Shown here in pieces: positions 33,773 to 40,548 of a DNA stretch of 40,548 nucleotides. The translations under genes and the position numbers were made by a program. The first letter of the stretch is position 1. The number at the start of each line of letters is the position of its first letter. Under the pieces are notes generated by a model. The model saw only the letters and a list, made by a program, of their open reading frames with translations. It was not told the DNA's origin and did not search any database. The DNA is from Prevotella sp. Lineage in GTDB: Bacteria > Bacteroidota > Bacteroidia > Bacteroidales > Bacteroidaceae. Location of the stretch: the NCBI GenBank assembly GCA_022511075.1, contig JAFLSE010000025.1:1-40548 (forward strand), in the 5' to 3' direction.

Positions 33773-33919
33773 AGCTTTTTTATTCAAACGAAGAAGAAAT
33801 AACAGGAAAAAGTTTACTACATTAACATTTGTTCAACATTGAAGAAAAGGTAGGCAATGAATATGTTTTTTGATATATGTCAACGCGGAAAATGTTATAT
33901 GAACATTAGACAAAAAATA

Positions 33920-33951
33920 TTTGGCTGAATGAGTGTTTTTTTGTACTTTTG
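33920..33951 (+). promoter_or_regulatory. glnS promoter
   Basis: TTTG (33920-33923), 20 bp, TACTTTTG (33944-33951). Predicted start near 33956, so the leader to 34130 is about 170 nt and includes the 33968-34091 inverted repeat. Confidence 0.7.
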
Positions 33952-33967
33952 TGGCGATAATTATATA

Positions 33968-34091
33968 AGGAGTTAAAGGAGTTAAGGAAGTTAAAGGAGT
34001 TAAAGTCAATAGCATAGTCAGTGAAAGACGAAGAATAACAGCAAGACATATGGCTTTAACTCCTTTAACTACGTTAACTCCATTAATTCCC
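33968..34091 (+). repeat. Inverted repeat of GGAGTTAAA units in the glnS leader
   Basis: Left arm 33968-34005 is built of ggagttaa units; right arm 34054-34091 is its complement over about 33 bp with four mismatches. The 48-nt loop lies between. In RNA the arms would form a long stem just downstream of the promoter. The right arm also recurs at 8022-8052. Confidence 0.75.
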
Positions 34092-34129
34092 AAACAAAAA
34101 AAACAAAGAAACATAAAAACAAAAATAAT

Positions 34130-35872
34130 ATGGAAGAACTAAAAAACAATGAAGGCGAAGAGAAGAAAAGCCTGAATTTTATAGAGCAGATTGTGGTGAA
34201 AGACCTTGCGGAGGGAAAGAACGACGGAAGAATACAGACGCGCTTTCCGCCTGAGCCAAACGGATATCTGCATATAGGACACGCAAAGGCGATATGCATG
34301 GACTTCGGCATTGCAGAGAAATATAACGGCGTGTGCAACCTGCGCTTCGACGACACCAACCCGACAAAGGAGAATGTTGAGTATGTAGATGCAATAAAGG
34401 AGGATATCAAGTGGCTCGGCTTCCAATGGGGCAACGAGTACTATGCATCGGACTATTTCCAGCAACTCTGGGACTTTGCCGTGGAACTGATAAAGGAGGG
34501 CAAGGCATACATAGACGAGCAGACGGCAGAGCAGATTGCCGAGCAAAAGGGCACGCCAACACAGGCAGGAACAAACAGCCCGTATCGCGACCGCCCCATA
34601 GAGGAAAACCTCGCACTGTTTGAGAAGATGAACAGCGGAGAACTGGAGGAAGGCTCTATGGTGCTGCGTGCAAAGATTGACATGGCAAACTCGAACATGC
34701 ACTTCCGCGACCCGATAATCTACCGTATAGTGAAGACTCCGCACCACCGCACGGGCGACAAGTGGAAGGCATACCCGATGTATGACTTTGCTCACGGACA
34801 GAGCGACTTCTTCGAGGGAGTGACCCACTCGCTGTGTACATTGGAGTTCGTTCCCCACCGCCCTCTCTACGACCTGTTTATTGACTGGCTGAAAAAGGGA
34901 GAGGACTTGAACGACCACCGTTCACGCCAGTATGAGTTTAACAAACTGAACCTGAACTACACGCTCATGAGCAAGCGCAACCTGCTGCTTATGGTCAACG
35001 AGAAGATGGTGTCGGGTTGGGACGACCCACGAATGCCTACATTGTGTGCATTCCGCCGCCGCGGATATTCGCCTGAGTCGATACGCAAGTTCGTGGACAA
35101 GATAGGCTACACGACATTCGACGCGCTCAACGAGTTCAGCCTGTTGGAAAGTGCTGTGCGCGACGACCTCAACCAAAGGTCCACCCGTGTATCGGCGGTG
35201 ATTAACCCGCTGAAACTCATAATAACCAACTATCCCGAAGGACAGGTGGAGGAAATGGAGGCTATAAACAACCCCGAGGACGAGACGGCAGGAACACACA
35301 CCATAGAGTTCAGCCGCGAACTGTGGATAGAGCGCGACGACTTTATGGAGGAAGCACCGAAGAAGTTCTTCCGACTGAGCATCGACAAGGAGGTGCGACT
35401 GAAGAACGCCTATATCATAAAGTGTACGGGAGTGAAGAAAAACGCCGAGGGAGAGATTGAGGAAGTGTATGCCGAGTATGACCCGACGAGCAAGAGCGGC
35501 ATGGAAGGCGCAAACAGGAAGGTGAAAGGCACGCTGCACTGGCTGTCGTGCGCCCACTGCCTGCCAGCCGAGGTGAGAATGTACGACCGCCTGTGGAAAG
35601 TGGAGAATCCGCGCGACGAACTGTCACGCCTGCAAAAAGAAGGGCTTACGCCAAAGGATGCAATGATGCAGATGATGAATCCCGACTCGCTGCAAATACT
35701 CAACAACTGCTATGTGGAGAAGTTCGTGCAGGATATGCCGGCTCTTACATATCTGCAATTCCAGCGCATAGGATACTTCAATGTAGACCCCGACTCAACC
35801 GCCGGACACCTTGTATTCAACAAGACCGTGGGCTTGAAGGACAGTTGGAACAAAGAACAAAACAAGAAATAA
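34130..35872 (+). CDS. glnS: Glutaminyl-tRNA synthetase
   Basis: 580 residues, the normal length of bacterial GlnRS. The class I motifs are PPEPNGYLHIGH (HIGH at 48-51) and the KMSKS-like MSKR (280-283). The catalytic insert and the two-barrel C-terminal anticodon domain are present. It charges tRNA-Gln directly, so the organism does not depend on the GatCAB route for Gln. The next gene starts at the base after the stop. Confidence 0.97.
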   Translation: MEELKNNEGEEKKSLNFIEQIVVKDLAEGKNDGRIQTRFPPEPNGYLHIGHAKAICMDFGIAEKYNGVCNLRFDDTNPTKENVEYVDAIKEDIKWLGFQWGNEYYASDYFQQLWDFAVELIKEGKAYIDEQTAEQIAEQKGTPTQAGTNSPYRDRPIEENLALFEKMNSGELEEGSMVLRAKIDMANSNMHFRDPIIYRIVKTPHHRTGDKWKAYPMYDFAHGQSDFFEGVTHSLCTLEFVPHRPLYDLFIDWLKKGEDLNDHRSRQYEFNKLNLNYTLMSKRNLLLMVNEKMVSGWDDPRMPTLCAFRRRGYSPESIRKFVDKIGYTTFDALNEFSLLESAVRDDLNQRSTRVSAVINPLKLIITNYPEGQVEEMEAINNPEDETAGTHTIEFSRELWIERDDFMEEAPKKFFRLSIDKEVRLKNAYIIKCTGVKKNAEGEIEEVYAEYDPTSKSGMEGANRKVKGTLHWLSCAHCLPAEVRMYDRLWKVENPRDELSRLQKEGLTPKDAMMQMMNPDSLQILNNCYVEKFVQDMPALTYLQFQRIGYFNVDPDSTAGHLVFNKTVGLKDSWNKEQNKK

Positions 35873-37180
35873 ATGACACCCGACGACAAGTATTTCGAAA
35901 GTTCGGAATTCAAGTCGAAACTTGAATACTACGAGCAATGCATTGAAGCAGGGCACAGTCCGTTCATGGACCCGGACGACCTCACCGACATAGCCGACTA
36001 CTATAATTACACATGGGAGCCGGAAAAGGCGGAGGAGGCAATAGAACTGGCTATGGAACTGCATCCCGGTGCAACTATGCCGTTAGTGTTCAAGGTCAGG
36101 GAGAGCATGATGTTTGGGCAGTACAAGGAAGCCGAGGAATACATCAGCCAGATAGAAAACAAGGACGACCCCGAAGTGTGCTATGTCAAGGCGGAATTGC
36201 TGATAGCACAGGGCAAACTTGACGAGGCGGATATTTTTCTGGAGCAAAACTATCAGCGACAGGATATCGACTCGCAGCAGGACTTCATAATAGACGCGGC
36301 GATGATATGGGACGATTTCCAGCACTACGACCGTGCCATCAGTTGGACCATGAGGCTCGACCCGCGCCACTTGGACGTTGAAGCCCTTGAACTTATCGCG
36401 AGAATACACTTTGGACTGAAGCACTACGACGAGAGCATAAAAATCTACGAAAGCATAATAGACAAGAAACCGTTTTCAATGCAGACGTGGTATGCACTCG
36501 CAAGTGCGCAACTGATGAACGACAACTTAGAGGATGCAGAGAAAAGCATCGACTTTGCACTCGCCATAAAGCCCGACAACCAAGAGAGCATGCTGCTCAA
36601 AGGCAACATCCTATCAAGAATGGAGAAGTTCGACAAGGCAATAGACACGTATGAGCGTTACCAGAAAATTGCGCCTAACGACATGATGACCTACATAAAC
36701 CTTGCCACCTGCTACTATGCGACGGACAACATAAATAAGGCGAGGGAAATGGCACTTAAGGCACTGAAAGCCATCGACTACCATGACAAGGACGTGGCGT
36801 TGCAGGCATGCGAGCAGCTCGTGCTGCTGGATTTGGAGCAGAACAACGTGGAAGAGGCAAACAAATGGGTGGAAATGGCGGAGCAGATAAGCGAATACGC
36901 CGAAGAGCCGCTTATGCTGAAAGCCCACATACTGTTGTATCAGAGGCGGTTGCAGGAGGCATTGAACATGTTTCAGGACGCAATAGAACTGTCGCCCAAC
37001 AAGCGCGATGTTATTATGAGAATGCTGGCATCGCTGTTCGACAACGGCTATCGCAAGTTGGGAATAATAGCCACGCGCTACTATTGCAACATGGACAACG
37101 TGACGGAAGAGGACCTTGAGAACATGACACCCGAAGAACTCATAGCATACATAAAACAAAACTTGGAAACAAAATGGTAG
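35873..37180 (+). CDS. Tetratricopeptide repeat protein
   Basis: 435 residues of TPR-type helical repeats from end to end, no signal peptide. Recognisable units include ALASAQLMNDNLEDAEKSID, KGNILSRMEKFDKAIDTYER and YINLATCYYATDNINKAREM. Likely a protein-binding scaffold. It begins directly after glnS and overlaps dedA by 7 bp (ATGGTAG), so all three are translationally linked. Function unknown. Confidence 0.85.
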   Translation: MTPDDKYFESSEFKSKLEYYEQCIEAGHSPFMDPDDLTDIADYYNYTWEPEKAEEAIELAMELHPGATMPLVFKVRESMMFGQYKEAEEYISQIENKDDPEVCYVKAELLIAQGKLDEADIFLEQNYQRQDIDSQQDFIIDAAMIWDDFQHYDRAISWTMRLDPRHLDVEALELIARIHFGLKHYDESIKIYESIIDKKPFSMQTWYALASAQLMNDNLEDAEKSIDFALAIKPDNQESMLLKGNILSRMEKFDKAIDTYERYQKIAPNDMMTYINLATCYYATDNINKAREMALKALKAIDYHDKDVALQACEQLVLLDLEQNNVEEANKWVEMAEQISEYAEEPLMLKAHILLYQRRLQEALNMFQDAIELSPNKRDVIMRMLASLFDNGYRKLGIIATRYYCNMDNVTEEDLENMTPEELIAYIKQNLETKW

Positions 37181-37791
37181 AATTTTTTGGAACGTTGCTC
37201 GACAACCTTAACTATTGGTACGTGATACTGCTGATGGCAGTTGAAAGTTCGTTCATACCCTTCCCGTCGGAGGTGGTTGTGCCGCCTGCGGCATACAAGG
37301 CGGCAAACGGCGACATGAACGTGGTGCTCGTAGTGGCAGCGGCAACGCTCGGAGCAATCATAGGCAGCCTGATAAACTATGTGCTGGCACTCTTTATAGG
37401 TCGCCCGATAATATACAGGTTTGCCAACAGCAGGCTCGGGCACATGCTGCTGCTGAGCGAGGAGAAGATACAGACGGCAGAACGTTATTTCGACAAGCAC
37501 GGGGCTGTGTCAACATTCTTTGGAAGGCTCGTGCCTGCGGTGCGACAGCTTATATCAATACCGGCAGGATTAGCAAGAATGAGCCTGCCAAAGTTTCTAC
37601 TCTACACCACTCTTGGCGCAGGCATCTGGAATTCCGTGCTTGCAGCCATAGGCTACTATCTGCACTCCGTGGTGAGCGAAGACGAACTTGCGGCAAAGGT
37701 GAGCGAGTACAGCCACGAACTTAACATGGCGATACTGGCAGTGGCGGCAATCGTGGTTGCATATATTATATATAAAGGTATAAAGAAATAA
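37174..37791 (+). CDS. DedA-family membrane protein
   Basis: 205 residues, 5-6 membrane segments. Family motifs: ESSFIPFPSEVVVPPA (Glu24 to Ala39, the first re-entrant loop) and FFGRLVPAVRQLISIPAG (about 114-131). DedA proteins have been shown to be needed for recycling of polyprenyl (undecaprenyl) phosphate and envelope homeostasis. Its place between a TPR protein and nucleotide-sugar genes fits a role in surface polysaccharide supply. Confidence 0.9.
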   Translation: MVEFFGTLLDNLNYWYVILLMAVESSFIPFPSEVVVPPAAYKAANGDMNVVLVVAAATLGAIIGSLINYVLALFIGRPIIYRFANSRLGHMLLLSEEKIQTAERYFDKHGAVSTFFGRLVPAVRQLISIPAGLARMSLPKFLLYTTLGAGIWNSVLAAIGYYLHSVVSEDELAAKVSEYSHELNMAILAVAAIVVAYIIYKGIKK

Positions 37792-37806
37792 AAAACAAAA
37801 GAAGTT

Positions 37807-38868
37807 ATGGCAAAAGCAAATAATCATCTCGTTATAATGGCTGGCGGCGTGGGAAGCCGTTTCTGGCCCATGAGCACGGAAGAGCGTCCAAAGCAGTTCA
37901 TCGACGTGTTGGGACTTGGCAAGTCGCTGCTGCAACTCACGGTGGCACGCTTCGACGGTGTGTGCCCCACGGAAAACGTGTGGGTGGTGACAAACAAGAA
38001 CTATGTTGACATTGTGAAAGAGCAACTGCCCGATATTCCTGCCGACCATATTCTGTGTGAGCCTTGCCGCCGCAACACAGCACCGTGCATAGCATACGTG
38101 AGTTGGAGGATAAAGGCGCAAGACCCGAAGGCAAACATAGTGGTTTCGCCAAGCGACCACATTGTGCTCAACGAGGCGGAGTTTAAGCGTGTGATGACGG
38201 GCTGCCTTAACTTCACCAACGGCACCGACTCTATCGTGACAATTGGCATAAAGCCGAGCCGTCCCGAAACAGGCTATGGCTACATTCAGGCAAACCTGTC
38301 TGCACCCTCGCTGCGCAACAAGGAGATGTTTCGTGTTCAGCAGTTCCGCGAAAAGCCCGACCTTAAGACAGCCAACGAATACATACAACACAAGGAGTTT
38401 TTCTGGAATGCCGGCATATTTGTGTGGAACGTAAACACCATTGTGAATGCCTTCCGCATATACCAGCCGAGCATCAACAAGGTATTCGAGAACATGCTGC
38501 CTTACTATGGCACGCCGCAGGAGCAGGAGATGATTGACAAGCACTTTCCAAAGTGCGAGAGCATAAGCATTGACTATGCCATAATGGAGAAGGCAGAGGA
38601 TATTTTCGTATGCCCTGCCGACTTCGGCTGGAGCGACCTCGGCACATGGGGCTCCTTGCAGACACACACGCAGAAAGACCTCTACGGCAACAGTTGCATA
38701 GGCAACGACATAAAGGTGTTTGAAACCACAAACTGCATGATTCACACCACGCAGGAGAAGAAGGTGGTAGTTCAGGGACTCGACGGCTACATAGTGGCAG
38801 AAAACAACGACACGCTGCTGATATGCAAACTGTCGGAGGAGCAGAGGATAAAGCAGTTCTCGGAATAA
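37807..38868 (+). CDS. manC: Mannose-1-phosphate guanylyltransferase
   Basis: 353 residues: the GMP domain only, without the C-terminal isomerase of fused forms. It makes GDP-mannose from mannose-1-phosphate and GTP. The N-terminal signature MAGGVGSRFWPMS..ERPKQF (residues 11-31) binds the nucleotide; FREKPD is the sugar-binding motif near 180. A C-terminal half-barrel is in place. Together with gmd and fcl it supplies GDP-L-fucose. The last bases are duplicated just after the stop (see findings). Confidence 0.95.
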   Translation: MAKANNHLVIMAGGVGSRFWPMSTEERPKQFIDVLGLGKSLLQLTVARFDGVCPTENVWVVTNKNYVDIVKEQLPDIPADHILCEPCRRNTAPCIAYVSWRIKAQDPKANIVVSPSDHIVLNEAEFKRVMTGCLNFTNGTDSIVTIGIKPSRPETGYGYIQANLSAPSLRNKEMFRVQQFREKPDLKTANEYIQHKEFFWNAGIFVWNVNTIVNAFRIYQPSINKVFENMLPYYGTPQEQEMIDKHFPKCESISIDYAIMEKAEDIFVCPADFGWSDLGTWGSLQTHTQKDLYGNSCIGNDIKVFETTNCMIHTTQEKKVVVQGLDGYIVAENNDTLLICKLSEEQRIKQFSE

Positions 38869-38922
38869 CAGCAGAGGATAAAGTTTTTAAGAATAATACC
38901 TAAATAACCTAATAAAGGAATT

Positions 38923-40020
38923 ATGTCAAAACAGAAAATAGCCCTCATTACTGGTATCACAGGGCAGGACGGCAGTTATCTTGCCGAATTTCTTTTGGAA
39001 AAAGGCTACGACGTACACGGAATAATACGCCGCTCGTCAGTAGACTATCGTGAGCGCATTGCTCACATCGAAGGCAGACCACACTTCCATCTTCACTACG
39101 GCGACCTTGGCGACTCTATGAGTATTATAAAGGTTGTGATGGAGGTGCGCCCAACGGAGATTTACAACCTTGCAGCGCAGAGCCACGTGCAGGTGTCATT
39201 CGATGCACCTGAATTTACCGCAGATGTAGATGCAACGGGTGTTTTGCGAGTGCTCGAGGCAGTGCGTGCCTGCGGACTTGCCGACACCTGCCGCATATAT
39301 CAGGCATCGACATCGGAACTATATGGAAAGGTGGAGGAAGTGCCGCAAAACGAGAACACGCCATTCCACCCATACTCTCCATACGCCGTGGCAAAACTCT
39401 ACGGCTTCTGGATTGTGAAGGAGTATCGCGAGGCATACAATATGTTCTGCTGCTCTGGCATTCTCTTCAACCATGAGAGTGAGCGTCGCGGCGAGACATT
39501 CGTAACACGCAAGATAACACTTGCCGCCGCACGCATAGCGCAGGGTAAGCAGGAGAAGCTGTATCTCGGCAACCTCTCGTCATTGCGCGACTGGGGATAT
39601 GCCAAGGACTACGTGGAGTGTATGTGGCTCATATTGCAGAACAAGACTCCCGAGGACTTTGTGATTGCCACTGGCGAACAGCACTCAGTGCGTGAATTCT
39701 GCTATTTGGCATTCAAGTATGCAGGCATAGAACTTGAATTCCGTGGCGAGGGCATCGACGAAAAGGGCTATGACAAGGCTACAGGAAAAGTGCTTGTAGA
39801 GGTGTCGGAAGACTTCTACCGCCCCACCGACGTGGTAAACCTCTGGGGCGACCCCACGAAGGCAAAGGCGAAACTGGGTTGGAATCCGGCAAAGACAAGT
39901 TTTGAGCAGTTAGTGAAGATTATGGTTGAGCACGATATGGCGAAGGTTGCCGTGGAGCGTGCAGGTGAAGAGGTTCGCACCAACCTTGCCGAGTTCCTCG
40001 AAAAGGGTATCGTGAAATAA
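38923..40020 (+). CDS. gmd: GDP-mannose 4,6-dehydratase
   Basis: 365 residues of the extended SDR family. GITGQDG (11-17) binds NADP. The catalytic set is in QASTSELYG (Thr130, Glu132) and YSPYAVAK (Tyr154, Lys158). It converts GDP-D-mannose to GDP-4-keto-6-deoxy-D-mannose, the first step to GDP-L-fucose, GDP-rhamnose or related sugars. The following fcl gene indicates GDP-L-fucose. Spacing is 54 bp after manC and 11 bp before fcl. Confidence 0.97.
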   Translation: MSKQKIALITGITGQDGSYLAEFLLEKGYDVHGIIRRSSVDYRERIAHIEGRPHFHLHYGDLGDSMSIIKVVMEVRPTEIYNLAAQSHVQVSFDAPEFTADVDATGVLRVLEAVRACGLADTCRIYQASTSELYGKVEEVPQNENTPFHPYSPYAVAKLYGFWIVKEYREAYNMFCCSGILFNHESERRGETFVTRKITLAAARIAQGKQEKLYLGNLSSLRDWGYAKDYVECMWLILQNKTPEDFVIATGEQHSVREFCYLAFKYAGIELEFRGEGIDEKGYDKATGKVLVEVSEDFYRPTDVVNLWGDPTKAKAKLGWNPAKTSFEQLVKIMVEHDMAKVAVERAGEEVRTNLAEFLEKGIVK

Positions 40021-40031
40021 ACGCAACGGAA

Positions 40032-40548
40032 ATGTTAGCAAAGGAAAGCAAGATATACGTGGCGGGGCACAACGGACTGGTGGGCTCCGCCATTTGGAAC
40101 AACCTGCGGGCACGTGGTTATGAAAACCTCATAGGACGCAGCCACAGTGAACTCGACCTCACGGATCAGGCAGCCGTGAGAAAGTTTTTCGACGAGCAAA
40201 AGCCCGATGCCGTTGTGCTTGCTGCCGCACACGTGGGAGGCATAATGGCAAACTCGCTCTACCGTGCCGACTTCATAATGCAGAACATGCTCATGCAGTG
40301 CAATGTCATAGGCGAGGCTTTCCGCCACGATGTAAAGAAACTGCTGTTTCTCGGCTCAACCTGCATCTATCCCAAAAACGCACCGCAGCCTATGCGCGAG
40401 GATGCGCTGCTGACAAGCGAACTGGAATACACCAACGAGGAGTATGCCATTGCGAAGATTGCAGGACTGAAAATGTGCGAGAGTTACAACCTGCAATACG
40501 GCACTAACTACATTGCCGTGATGCCAACAAACCTCTACGGACCAAACG
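40032..40548 (+). CDS. fcl: GDP-L-fucose synthase, 5' part (runs off the window)
   Basis: The first 172 codons of a 3,5-epimerase/4-reductase that finishes GDP-L-fucose. [11 protein letters not shown] (11-21) is the NADP-binding loop. GSTCIYP has Ser109, and EEYAIAK has Tyr138 and Lys142, equivalent to Ser107, Tyr136 and Lys140 of the E. coli enzyme. The reading frame is open to the end of the window. The ATG lies 11 bp after the gmd stop. Confidence 0.95.
   Translation, partial: MLAKESKIYVAGHNGLVGSAIWNNLRARGYENLIGRSHSELDLTDQAAVRKFFDEQKPDAVVLAAAHVGGIMANSLYRADFIMQNMLMQCNVIGEAFRHDVKKLLFLGSTCIYPKNAPQPMREDALLTSELEYTNEEYAIAKIAGLKMCESYNLQYGTNYIAVMPTNLYGPN

Noticed and set aside
33833..34114. 93-codon open frame on minus reading LTPLTSLTPLTP
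   Set aside because: Low-complexity translation of the ggagttaa inverted repeat and AT-rich leader.
37597..38745. 382-codon open frame on minus opposite dedA and manC
   Set aside because: Shadow of conserved manC; no recognisable domain and no start signal.

Overview
The window looks like a chromosomal segment of a Bacteroidales bacterium, most likely a member of the Prevotella group. Almost every transcription unit starts with the Bacteroidetes-type promoter (TTTG, about 19-21 bp, TAnnTTTG). Shine-Dalgarno sequences are mostly weak. Characteristic families are present: a BspA-like leucine-rich-repeat surface protein, a one-piece propeller/Y_Y_Y/AraC regulator, NhaD, and several lipoproteins with short signal peptides. 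No phage, plasmid, insertion sequence or CRISPR array was seen. Base composition is mid-range, with one clearly AT-richer stretch around the BspA-like gene.

Layout. 1-626: repeat-rich intergenic DNA with nested inverted repeats and one copy of a dispersed repeat. 627-794: a tiny lipoprotein (-). 1072-3447: mtaB and a family 2 glycosyltransferase (+). 3487-4887: radA (-), divergent from 4948-8027, an orphan solute-binding lipoprotein overlapping a large TPR protein (+). 8057-15599: a probable three-gene operon (-) of an MscS-type channel, a propeller/AraC regulator that lacks a histidine kinase core, and an exported phospholipase D-family protein. 15696-16541: BadF/BadG-type sugar kinase (+). 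16566-19001: S9 peptidase (-). 19297-20784: cysS (+), then tRNA-Leu(UAG) (+). 21196-22551: nhaD (-). 22746-27951: an L-rhamnose operon (+) of kinase, AraA/FucI-fold isomerase, MFS permease and aldolase. 28462-30474: a small lipoprotein and the BspA-like protein (+). 30673-32372: Y-family DNA polymerase with a YolD-like small protein (-). 32582-33615: a small membrane protein overlapping a PAP2 phosphatase (+). 33660-33748: tRNA-Ser(CGA) (-). 34130-40548: glnS, TPR protein, DedA, manC, gmd and the start of fcl (+).

How the genes work together. The rha cluster would take up L-rhamnose and convert it to rhamnulose, rhamnulose-1-phosphate, then DHAP and lactaldehyde. It has no recognisable RhaA or RhaT; an AraA/FucI-type isomerase and a sugar-porter MFS protein occupy those slots. 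ManC, Gmd and Fcl convert mannose-1-phosphate to GDP-L-fucose for surface glycans. DedA and PAP2 may serve polyprenyl or lipid phosphate recycling. The mscS-regulator-PLD unit looks like an envelope module.

Most notable observations: the kinase-less regulator whose pseudo-receiver has Lys in place of the phospho-Asp; tRNA-Ser(CGA) with an apparent A19-U56 in place of the near-universal G19-C56 tertiary pair; the hybrid rhamnose operon; a 59-bp perfectly conserved dispersed repeat with a degenerate third copy; and promoters placed so that radA and the neighbouring lipoprotein gene should be transcribed with almost no leader.
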